A stretch of 35,080 bases of DNA. Origin: Serpentinimonas barnesii. GTDB lineage: Bacteria > Pseudomonadota > Gammaproteobacteria > Burkholderiales > Burkholderiaceae_C. A model generated the notes under the pieces. That model was not told the origin of the DNA and did no database searches. It saw nothing but the letters and a program-made list of their open reading frames with translations. The position numbers and the translations under genes were made by a program. Where the stretch lies: assembly GCF_000696225.1 (NCBI RefSeq), contig NZ_BAWN01000025.1:1-35080 (forward strand). Reading direction: 5' to 3'. Shown here one piece after another: positions 25,825-32,514 of this stretch; the first letter of the stretch is position 1, and each line of letters begins with the position of its first letter.

Positions 25825-26967
25825 ATGACTAACGATTCCTTTACAGAGCCCTCGGCGGTACAACTGGCCGGCATTATCCGCCAGCAAGTTCAGGCGGCTG
25901 GTGGTTGGCTGCCCTTTGACCGTTTCATGGCGCTGGCGCTGTACCAGCCCGGGCTGGGTTACTACGCGCACGCGGGGCGCAAGTTTGGGGCCATGCCGGC
26001 CAGCGGCAGCGATTTCGTCACCGCGCCGGAGCTTACACCGGCCTTTGGCCGCACGCTGGCGCGCCAGGTGGCGCAGGCGCTGCAGGCCAGCGGCACCGAT
26101 GAGGTGTGGGAGTTTGGCGGCGGCAGCGGGGCGCTGGCGCAGCAGGTGCTGCAGCAATTGCAGGCCGACGGGGTGGCGCTGGCGCGCTACACCTTGGTCG
26201 AGCTATCCGCCGAGCTGCGCGGGCGCCAGCAGCAGCGGCTGGCGGCCTTTGCCCCGCACGTGGCCTGGGCCGATGCCTTGCCGCCGCAGATGCAGGGGGT
26301 GATCTTGGGCAACGAGGTGCTCGATGCGATGCCGGTGCAGTTGCTGTGCCGCCGCAGCGGGGTCTGGCATGAGCGCGGGGTGGGGTTGGCTGGGGGGCCG
26401 CCTTCGGCACATGGTGCGCAGACCTTTGATTGGGCGGATCGCCCCACGGACTTGCGCCCGCCGCTGCAAATCCCTGGCGAGCACGACTACCTGTGCGAAA
26501 TCCACCCGCAGGCCGAGGCTTTCATCGCCACCTTGGCCGAGCGCTGGCAGCGCGGGGTGGCGTTTTTCATCGACTACGGCTTCCCCGAGGCCGAGTACTA
26601 CCACCCGCAGCGCAGCGGCGGCACCCTGATGTGCCACCGCGCCCACCGCGCCGACGCCGACCCGCTGGCCGAGGTGGGGCTGAAAGACATCACGGCGCAT
26701 GTGAACTTCACAGGCATTGCGCTGGCGGCGCAGCAGGGCGGTTTGGAGGTGCTGGGCTACACCAGCCAGGGGCGCTTTTTAATCAATGCCGGGCTGTTCG
26801 AGGGTGCGGCAGACTGGGGCTTGGCCGAACGCGCCGCCGCCGCCCGGCTGGTGAACGAACACGAGATGGGCGAGCTGTTCAAGGTGTTGGCGCTGGCCCC
26901 GGCGGCGTTGCAGCAGGGTTGGCTGCCCTCGGGGCTGCGGGTGGGGGATCGGACGCACACGCTCTGA
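25825..26967 (+). CDS. MidA/NDUFAF7-type SAM-dependent methyltransferase (COG1565)
   Basis: The 380-residue protein opens 'IIRQQVQAAGGWLPFDRFM' then 'ALYQPGLGYYAHAGRKFGA' and 'DFVTAPELTPAFGRTLA', the signature of the COG1565/DUF185 family. 'EVWEFGGGSGALAQQVL' is the SAM-binding loop, and 'GVILGNEVLDAMPVQL' and 'FFIDYGFPEAEYY' are family-conserved. The mitochondrial member, NDUFAF7/MidA, methylates an Arg of a complex I subunit; the bacterial substrate is unknown to me. The ATG at 25825 has no Shine-Dalgarno, so initiation may be leaderless or inefficient. Divergent from the pterin operon. Confidence 0.9.
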   Translation: MTNDSFTEPSAVQLAGIIRQQVQAAGGWLPFDRFMALALYQPGLGYYAHAGRKFGAMPASGSDFVTAPELTPAFGRTLARQVAQALQASGTDEVWEFGGGSGALAQQVLQQLQADGVALARYTLVELSAELRGRQQQRLAAFAPHVAWADALPPQMQGVILGNEVLDAMPVQLLCRRSGVWHERGVGLAGGPPSAHGAQTFDWADRPTDLRPPLQIPGEHDYLCEIHPQAEAFIATLAERWQRGVAFFIDYGFPEAEYYHPQRSGGTLMCHRAHRADADPLAEVGLKDITAHVNFTGIALAAQQGGLEVLGYTSQGRFLINAGLFEGAADWGLAERAAAARLVNEHEMGELFKVLALAPAALQQGWLPSGLRVGDRTHTL

Positions 26968-26994
26968 GGCGCTGCGGGTGGCTTGGTGGGCGGC

Positions 26995-28314
26995 TTAGGG
27001 GGTTGCCACCAGCAAGGCCGCCTCGATGGCGGCCTCGCGCACCGCTTCGATAGCGCGCCCGATCTGCGGGCCGCTGGTGCGCGGGTTCAGCCCGGGCTGC
27101 GCCTGCAGCGCCGTTGCCACCGTGGCGGTGTCGGCCGCCAGCGCCGCCTGCAAGGCCAGCCGCAGCCGCTGCGCCTGCGGGTAGGCGTTGGACTCGTGGC
27201 CGAGCCGGCCGCGCGCGTCGGCCTCGCAGGCCAGCAGCACTTGCTCGAAGCGCTCGGGGCGGCGCAGCGCATCGCAGCGCTGCAACAGGCGCAGCGTGGC
27301 CGCCGCGCCCAGCCCCAAGCTGGCGTGGATATGGCCGTGCTCGCGCGCCACCACGTCGGCCAGTTCGCGGCAGTCGCGCGGCACGCGCCAGCGCTGCCCG
27401 ATGGCCTGCGCCAACTTGGCGCTGCGCTGCTCGTGCCCGTGGTGGCGCGGCAGCAGCTCGGCCGGGGTGCTGCCCTTGCCGAGGTCGTGGCAGAGGCAGG
27501 CGTAGCGCACTTCCAGCCCCGCCCCGAGTCGCGCCGCCATGTCGAGCACCAGTTCCAGGTGCACCCCGGTATCGACTTCCGGGTGGTGTTCGGGGCGCTG
27601 TGGCACGCCCCAGAGCGCATCGACTTCGGGCAGCAGCACGCGCAGCGCACCGCACTGGCGCAGCACGGTCAGCAGGCGCGAGGGGCGCGGCTCCAGCAGG
27701 CCGCGCGACAGCTCCTGCCAGACCCGCTCCGGCACCAAGTGGTCGGCTTCGCCGTGCGCCACCATCTGCTGCATCAGGGCCAAGGTTGCGGGCGCGATCT
27801 GAAAATCGCTCCAGCGGGCGGCAAAACGCGCCATGCGCAAGATGCGCACCGGGTCTTCGGCAAAAGCCAGCGTGACGTGGCGCAGCACCTTGGCTTGCAA
27901 ATCGGCGCGGCCGCCGTAGGGGTCGATCAACGCCGGGCTGTGCGGGTCGAAGCGCCCCTCGGCGTCGAGCGCAGCGGCGGGCAGCGCCATGGCGTTGATG
28001 CTCAGGTCGCGCCGTCCCAGGTCTTGCTCGATAGACACCGTCGGGTCGGCGTAAAAATCGAAGCCGTGGTAGCCGCGCGCGGTCTTGCGCTCGGTGCGCG
28101 CCAGCGCGTATTCCTCGTGCGTATGCGGGTGCAGGAACACCGGGAAGTCGCGCCCCACGGGCAAGTAGCCCTGCGCCCGCATCTGCTCGGGCGTGGCCCC
28201 CACCACCACCCAGTCGCGGTCGGCGTGCACGCTGCCGTCGGGGCGGCGGTGCGCCAGGTGGTAGTGGCCCAAGAGGCCGTCGCGCACGGCCCCGCCGACG
28301 AGGTAGATTTGCAT
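26995..28314 (-). CDS. cca: Multifunctional CCA-adding enzyme (tRNA nucleotidyltransferase, HD domain)
   Basis: Cca adds or repairs the 3' CCA end of tRNAs. The 439-residue protein has 'MQIYLVGGAVRDGLLG', the catalytic Asp32-x-Asp34 in 'DRDWVVVGATPEQM', 'GRDFPVFLHPHTHEEYALARTERK' (in two pieces), 'RRDLSINAMA', 'EDPVRILRMARFAARW', and an HD phosphohydrolase domain with 'CLCHDLGKG' as in E. coli Cca. About eleven residues (near 18-30) are inserted just before the DxD compared with the E. coli sequence I remember. The start at 28314 gives the canonical N-terminus. The last of four co-directional genes after slt, the NDUFA9-like gene and the CsoR-family gene. Confidence 0.95.
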   Translation of the reverse strand: MQIYLVGGAVRDGLLGHYHLAHRRPDGSVHADRDWVVVGATPEQMRAQGYLPVGRDFPVFLHPHTHEEYALARTERKTARGYHGFDFYADPTVSIEQDLGRRDLSINAMALPAAALDAEGRFDPHSPALIDPYGGRADLQAKVLRHVTLAFAEDPVRILRMARFAARWSDFQIAPATLALMQQMVAHGEADHLVPERVWQELSRGLLEPRPSRLLTVLRQCGALRVLLPEVDALWGVPQRPEHHPEVDTGVHLELVLDMAARLGAGLEVRYACLCHDLGKGSTPAELLPRHHGHEQRSAKLAQAIGQRWRVPRDCRELADVVAREHGHIHASLGLGAAATLRLLQRCDALRRPERFEQVLLACEADARGRLGHESNAYPQAQRLRLALQAALAADTATVATALQAQPGLNPRTSGPQIGRAIEAVREAAIEAALLVATP

Positions 28315-28375
28315 CGGGTGGGTGCTAGGAGCGCAATCGGGCCGCATCAGCGTGCACGGGCTGGCCGATAGCCGC

Positions 28376-28741
28376 TCAGGCGTATTTTTCCAGGATGCGG
28401 GTGGAGCGTTCGAGGTCGTTTTCGGCGTCCGAGCCGCCGACGGCCTCCATCATGGAGCAGGCCATCATGCGGTAAAAGGCTTTGTCGAGTGCCTTGCGGG
28501 CAGCGGCCATTTGCTGCGCGATGTCTTCGCAGGGGCGGCCTTCGTCGATCATATGCACCAAGGCGCGCACCTGGCCTTCGATGCGGCGCAAGCGGTTGCT
28601 TATGACGCGCTGGTGCTGGGCGCGGTGCGCCGAGATCGGTTCGGTGGGGGCTGGGATCAAGTCCGCTGGCGGCGCTGTGGGCAGGGTGGCGGGCGCTGGC
28701 AGGGCGGCTTTGCTGGCCGACTTGGTGGTGCTTTTGCTCAT
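28376..28741 (-). CDS. CsoR/RcnR/FrmR-family (DUF156) regulator with altered ligand set
   Basis: The 121-residue protein has a family core from about residue 39: 'HRAQHQRVISNRLRRIEGQVRALVHMIDEGRPCEDIAQQ' (given in pieces: 'RLRRIEGQVRAL' and 'GRPCEDIAQQM'). Members are helical repressors that respond to Cu, Ni/Co, formaldehyde or persulfides. Cys71 is the conserved first ligand. The His expected 25 residues later (position 96) is Ser, with Cys95 just before it and Ala at position 100. The inducer is therefore unclear. An N-terminal tail of about 38 residues, rich in Ala, Pro, Ser and Lys, is unusual. No Shine-Dalgarno is visible; a C-rich tract lies before the ATG. No metal exporter is adjacent. 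Confidence 0.85.
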   Translation of the reverse strand: MSKSTTKSASKAALPAPATLPTAPPADLIPAPTEPISAHRAQHQRVISNRLRRIEGQVRALVHMIDEGRPCEDIAQQMAAARKALDKAFYRMMACSMMEAVGGSDAENDLERSTRILEKYA

Positions 28742-28749
28742 GGTGGGCT

Positions 28750-28773
28750 GGGGTAGGGCGGTAGGGTATAGGG
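28750..28773 (+). other. G-quadruplex motif upstream of the CsoR-family gene
   Basis: Four G-runs (4, 3, 3 and 3 G) are separated by loops of 2, 5 and 4 bases, which meets the standard G3N1-7 pattern. It lies on the template strand, 9 bp before the ATG at 28741, between that gene and the end of the NDUFA9-like gene. Confidence 0.75.
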
Positions 28774-28786
28774 TGGAGCGTAGGTT

Positions 28787-29734
28787 TTATTTGCGCTTGG
28801 CCGCATTTTGCCGCAGCGCCAGCAGCGGGTCGGCGCGGCCGGCTTGTTCCAGGTAGCGCGCCGCCAGCGGCTCCAGCGCTTGGGGTGTGATGCCCAGCGC
28901 TTGCAGGCCCGGCAGTTTGCCGCTGGCCACGTTGTCCACTTGCAGCGAGCGCAGGTTGTCGCGGCTCAGCAGCGGCTCGCCGGGCAGGCACTGCAACAGC
29001 GCCGCCTGCAAGTGGCCCAGCGCCATGGGCAAGGGCAGCACCGGGCGCACATGGCCGCTTAGCCTGCCGGCCAGCCGCACCAAGTCGGCCAAGGTAAAGA
29101 CTTCGGGGCCAGCGCACTCGACAATCTGGCCGCTGGTGGCCGGGTGTTGCAGGCAGTAAAGCAGCGCCTGCGCCACATCGCCGACCCAGACCGGTTGCAG
29201 CCGCGCCTGTGCACCCGCCAGCGGCATGATCGGGAACAGCTTTTGCAGCGTGGCAAAGAGATTGAGGAAGCGGTCTTCGGCGCCAAAGATCACGCTCGGG
29301 CGCAAGATGGTGAGGTCCAGCCCGGCGCTTTGCAGCAGCGCCTCGCCCGCGGCTTTGGTGGCTTGGTAGTCGGACGGGCCGTTGGCGCTGGCGCCAAGCG
29401 CGCTCACGTGCACCAGGCGGCGCACGCCGCTGGCTTGCATGGCTTGCGCCAGCTTGCGCGGCAGCTCCACGTGCACCTGCTCGAAGCGCTGGCGGCTGCC
29501 GTGCAGCACCGCGATCAGGTTGACCACGGCGTCGTGGCCGGGCAGCAGCCGCGCCAGCGCTTGCGCATCGTGCACATCGGCTTCGAGGGGTTGCACCAGC
29601 GGCAGCGTCTGCACCGCCTGGGCGTTGCGCAGGCGTCGGGTCGGCACGGTGGCGCGAATGCCGGCCCGGTTGAGCCGCTCGCACAGGTGGCGGCCGACAA
29701 AGCCGGTGCCGCCCAAAATCAGGACGTTGTTCAT
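28787..29734 (-). CDS. NDUFA9-like NAD(P)-binding protein (atypical SDR)
   Basis: This 315-residue protein begins with the Rossmann motif 'NVLILGGTGFVGRHL' and continues with 'DAVVNLIAVLHG', 'VRRLVHVSALGASANGPSDY' and 'YQATKAAGEALL' (YxxxK-like), 'LTILRPSVIFGAEDRFLN' and 'LQPVWVGDVAQALL'. This pattern is that of the complex I NDUFA9-like subfamily of atypical SDRs. In mitochondria the homologue is a structural NADPH-binding subunit; in bacteria without that subunit the role is open. The ATG at 29734 is the only start giving the Rossmann N-terminus. It lies 40 bp downstream of slt, in the same direction. Confidence 0.88.
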   Translation of the reverse strand: MNNVLILGGTGFVGRHLCERLNRAGIRATVPTRRLRNAQAVQTLPLVQPLEADVHDAQALARLLPGHDAVVNLIAVLHGSRQRFEQVHVELPRKLAQAMQASGVRRLVHVSALGASANGPSDYQATKAAGEALLQSAGLDLTILRPSVIFGAEDRFLNLFATLQKLFPIMPLAGAQARLQPVWVGDVAQALLYCLQHPATSGQIVECAGPEVFTLADLVRLAGRLSGHVRPVLPLPMALGHLQAALLQCLPGEPLLSRDNLRSLQVDNVASGKLPGLQALGITPQALEPLAARYLEQAGRADPLLALRQNAAKRK

Positions 29735-29774
29735 GGGGTCGATCGGGTTCGGGTTGGAGGAGCCATCGCGCGCA

Positions 29775-31865
29775 TCAAGGCCGGGCCGCCGTGGTGGCTG
29801 CGTTGGGGGCGCTGGCGGCATTGGCCGCGCGCGGCCCGATGGGGGGCAGGTGCGCGCTGATGCGCTGCGGCTGCCCGCTCATGAGGGCGGCGTAGTTGGT
29901 GGAGTTGGCCAGCACGCGCTGCACGTAGTCGCGCGTTTCGGCAAAGGGAATGTTCTCGATCCAGATCGCGGCCTCCAGCACCGGGCCGTTGCGCCACTGG
30001 CGCGGCCGTCCGGCACCGGCGTTGTAGGCCGCGGCCGCCAGCGCCCGCACGCCGTCGAAGTTCTCCAGCGCCAGTTGCAAATAGGCGGTGCCGATGACGA
30101 TGTTGGTGTCGCGGTCGTTGATCTGCTCGGGCTGGAAGTCGCGCAGCCCGATCTGGCGCGCAGTCCAGCGCGCGGTGGCGGGCATGACCTGCATCAGGCC
30201 AGAGGCACCCACGTGCGAGCGCGCATCCATAACGAAGCGGCTTTCTTGATGGATCAGGCCAAACACATAGGCCGGGTCGAGCCCGATCTCGCGGCTGCGC
30301 TGCACCACCTGCTCGCGAAAGGGCGTGGGGAAGCGCTGGCGCTGATCGACTTCCTGCCGGGTGCGCAGGCTGGTGCTGATGCAGCGGTCCCAGACCTGGC
30401 GGCTGCAGGCGAAGTCGGCCGCAGCCAGCAGCTCGCGGTCGCTCAGGCCGCCGCTCTGGTGCGTGATGGTCTGGTAGTTCCACTCGCGCACACCCTCTGC
30501 GCGCAAGCCAATGGCGATGGCGTGCAGGGCGCGCTGCAAGCCGGGGTTGTTGCGCGCCGCAGCGATTTCGGCCGCCGTGAGTGGGGCCGGGGCGGGCGGG
30601 GTGGTGATGGCCTGCCCCAGCGCTTCCAGGGCAAGCTGCTCGTAAAAGCCGCCCACGCCGGCGATGCGCTGGTACAGGCCTTGGGCTTGCTGGCGCATTT
30701 GCGCCGCCTGCGCCGCCGGGGCGCTGCGGGCGCGCTCGATCAGCGCGCGCGCCAGCCAGTAGCTCCAAGCCGGCTGATCGCGCTGCGCCGGGCTCATGGC
30801 CATGATGGCCTCATGCACCATGCCCCAGTTGCCGCCGCGCAGGGCGGCGCGGGTTTTCCAGATCAGGTGCTCGTCGTGCAGGTGCTCGACTTGGGCGCGG
30901 CCAAAGTGCTCCAGCGCGTCTGCATCGAGGCGCTGCGTGAGGCGCCGGCCAATCACACCGCGCACCCAGCTTTGCTCCTCGGGGCCGAGCTGGGTGCGCC
31001 AGCGTGCGCTGCCCAGTTGCTCGGCCGCTGCCGCCGGGTCGTTCATGGCCAGCCGGATCAGGGCCAGCGTGATCAGCTCGCGCGTGTGCGCAGCCGAGCT
31101 GTCGGCGGCCAGAAAGCGCGCCGGGTTTTCCATGATGCCTGCCACATCGGCGGCGCGGCCGGGGGCAACCAGGCGCACCGCCTGGGTGGAGATGGCGCGC
31201 TGGTTGTTTTCCGCTCCCAGCCGGGCGCGCTGCCAGACCACTTCGGGCGCGAGCGCACCAGCGGCCAGCAACTGTTCGGCAGCCAGCGCGCAGCCTTCGT
31301 CGGCGCGGGTTTGGCCCAGCCACAGCGGGGCCAGTTCGGCGGCGCGCTCAGCCGCTGGGCGTGGCCCCGGCGCGGCCAGAATCAGGCAACGCAGCTCGCG
31401 CTCGCTGGTGGGGCGCCACTGCGGCAGCTCTTCGTTGAAGGTTGCCCAGTTGCGGTTGTTGCCGAGTTCGATCATCCACTCGGTGCGCAGCCGGTTTTCG
31501 TAAGCGGTGCCGCTCCAGCGGCGCATAAAAGCGCGGATTTCCTCGGGGCTGGCGCTGCGCAGCCGCGCCGACAGCTCCCAGTAGCCGGCCAGTGGCTCCA
31601 GCGGATGCCCGGCTACTTGCGGCAGCAGGGCCGCTAGGCGCGGGGTGTCGTTGCGCTCGAAGGCGCGGCCCATGTCGAGCAGAACGCGGTCGGCGGCGCT
31701 GAGTGCAGCGGGCACAGCGCCCGCTGCAGCCGCAACCGTGGCAGCGGGCGGTGGTGTTGCAGGCAGGGCAGTCGCCCCCACCGCGCCCAGAGGCAGTAAG
31801 ATGAACGCTGCCCAAGGCAGCAGCCGCCGCGCCGCAGCGCTCCGATCCACGCACAATTTTTGCAT
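29775..31865 (-). CDS. slt: Soluble lytic murein transglycosylase (Slt70-like)
   Basis: Slt cleaves peptidoglycan glycan strands in the periplasm, forming 1,6-anhydro ends. The 696-residue protein has a signal peptide (basic start to residue 14, hydrophobic to about 30, possible cleavage near 'ATA'), an Ala-rich linker, a long alpha-superhelical region (about 55-510), and the catalytic domain with Glu541 in 'FGLIHQESRFV', followed by 'ARSHVGASGLMQVMPATA' and 'AAYNAGAGRP'. The length fits Slt70 plus a small tail. The ATG at 31865 is only 9 bp from the divergent cyclo-ligase start, so its promoter must lie inside that gene. Confidence 0.94.
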   Translation of the reverse strand: MQKLCVDRSAAARRLLPWAAFILLPLGAVGATALPATPPPAATVAAAAGAVPAALSAADRVLLDMGRAFERNDTPRLAALLPQVAGHPLEPLAGYWELSARLRSASPEEIRAFMRRWSGTAYENRLRTEWMIELGNNRNWATFNEELPQWRPTSERELRCLILAAPGPRPAAERAAELAPLWLGQTRADEGCALAAEQLLAAGALAPEVVWQRARLGAENNQRAISTQAVRLVAPGRAADVAGIMENPARFLAADSSAAHTRELITLALIRLAMNDPAAAAEQLGSARWRTQLGPEEQSWVRGVIGRRLTQRLDADALEHFGRAQVEHLHDEHLIWKTRAALRGGNWGMVHEAIMAMSPAQRDQPAWSYWLARALIERARSAPAAQAAQMRQQAQGLYQRIAGVGGFYEQLALEALGQAITTPPAPAPLTAAEIAAARNNPGLQRALHAIAIGLRAEGVREWNYQTITHQSGGLSDRELLAAADFACSRQVWDRCISTSLRTRQEVDQRQRFPTPFREQVVQRSREIGLDPAYVFGLIHQESRFVMDARSHVGASGLMQVMPATARWTARQIGLRDFQPEQINDRDTNIVIGTAYLQLALENFDGVRALAAAAYNAGAGRPRQWRNGPVLEAAIWIENIPFAETRDYVQRVLANSTNYAALMSGQPQRISAHLPPIGPRAANAASAPNAATTAARP

Positions 31866-31874
31866 TCGCCGATT

Positions 31875-32489
31875 ATGGACAACAAAAGCCCACTTGACCA
31901 GCCGGCGCGTAAAACCCAGTGGCGCCAGCACCTCATTGAGCAGCGCCTGCGCTTGGGTGACCGGCTGGCGCGCAACGAGGCGCTGCAGCGCGTCATGCGG
32001 GTGTGGCTGGTCGATCGGCCCGACACCGCCATAGGCGCCTACTGGCCAATCAAGGGCGAGTTCGACCCGTTGCCGGCCTTGTTTCGCTGGCAAGAGGCCG
32101 GGCGCGAGGCCGACGCGCTGGGGGCCAGCCGCGAGCGCAAAATCGGCCTGCCGGTGATCGACAAAAGCAACAAAACGCTGAGCTTTCACCGCTGGTACCC
32201 TGGCTGCCCGATGGAAGAAGACGCCTACGACATCCCCAAGCCCAAGGGCACCGAGCGCATCGAACCCACGCTGCTGTTTGTGCCCTGCGTGGGCTACGGG
32301 CCGGGCGGCTACCGGCTGGGCTATGGCGGCGGCTTTTACGACCGCACGCTGGCGCAGTTGCAGCCGCGCCCCTACACCGTGGGGCTGGCCTACACCCAGG
32401 GCTTTTTGCCCGACCTCGAGCCCGAGCCGCACGACTGGCCGCTAGACGCCATCTTGAACGACAACGGCGCAGTCTGGCCGTTGGACTGA
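31875..32489 (+). CDS. ygfA: 5-formyltetrahydrofolate cyclo-ligase
   Basis: The enzyme converts 5-formyl-THF to 5,10-methenyl-THF using ATP, clearing an inhibitory folate. The 204-residue protein has 'RKTQWRQHLIEQR' near the N-terminus, the substrate loop 'IGAYWPIKGEFDP', and the ATP-binding signature 'VGYGPGGYRLGYGGGFYDR' near the C-terminal third. The ATG at 31875 is preferred; a TTG at 31860 would overlap the slt start. Unlike in E. coli, no 6S RNA gene can precede it because slt starts 9 bp away. Ends 25 bp from the end of icmF. Confidence 0.93.
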   Translation: MDNKSPLDQPARKTQWRQHLIEQRLRLGDRLARNEALQRVMRVWLVDRPDTAIGAYWPIKGEFDPLPALFRWQEAGREADALGASRERKIGLPVIDKSNKTLSFHRWYPGCPMEEDAYDIPKPKGTERIEPTLLFVPCVGYGPGGYRLGYGGGFYDRTLAQLQPRPYTVGLAYTQGFLPDLEPEPHDWPLDAILNDNGAVWPLD

Positions 32490-32514
32490 AGCCCGCAGCG
32501 TGCCCCGGCCGCGC

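Noticed and set aside
27114-27875. Arg/Ala/Pro-rich plus-strand frame opposite cca
   Set aside because: Extreme composition and no motif; the cca frame is clearly coding.
29382-31637. 751-residue plus-strand frame opposite slt
   Set aside because: Low-information antisense frame; slt has signal peptide, superhelix and catalytic Glu.
31865-31875. Possible 6S RNA (ssrS) upstream of the 5-formyl-THF cyclo-ligase gene, as in E. coli
   Set aside because: Only 9 bp separate its start from the divergent slt start, so there is no room for the RNA gene.
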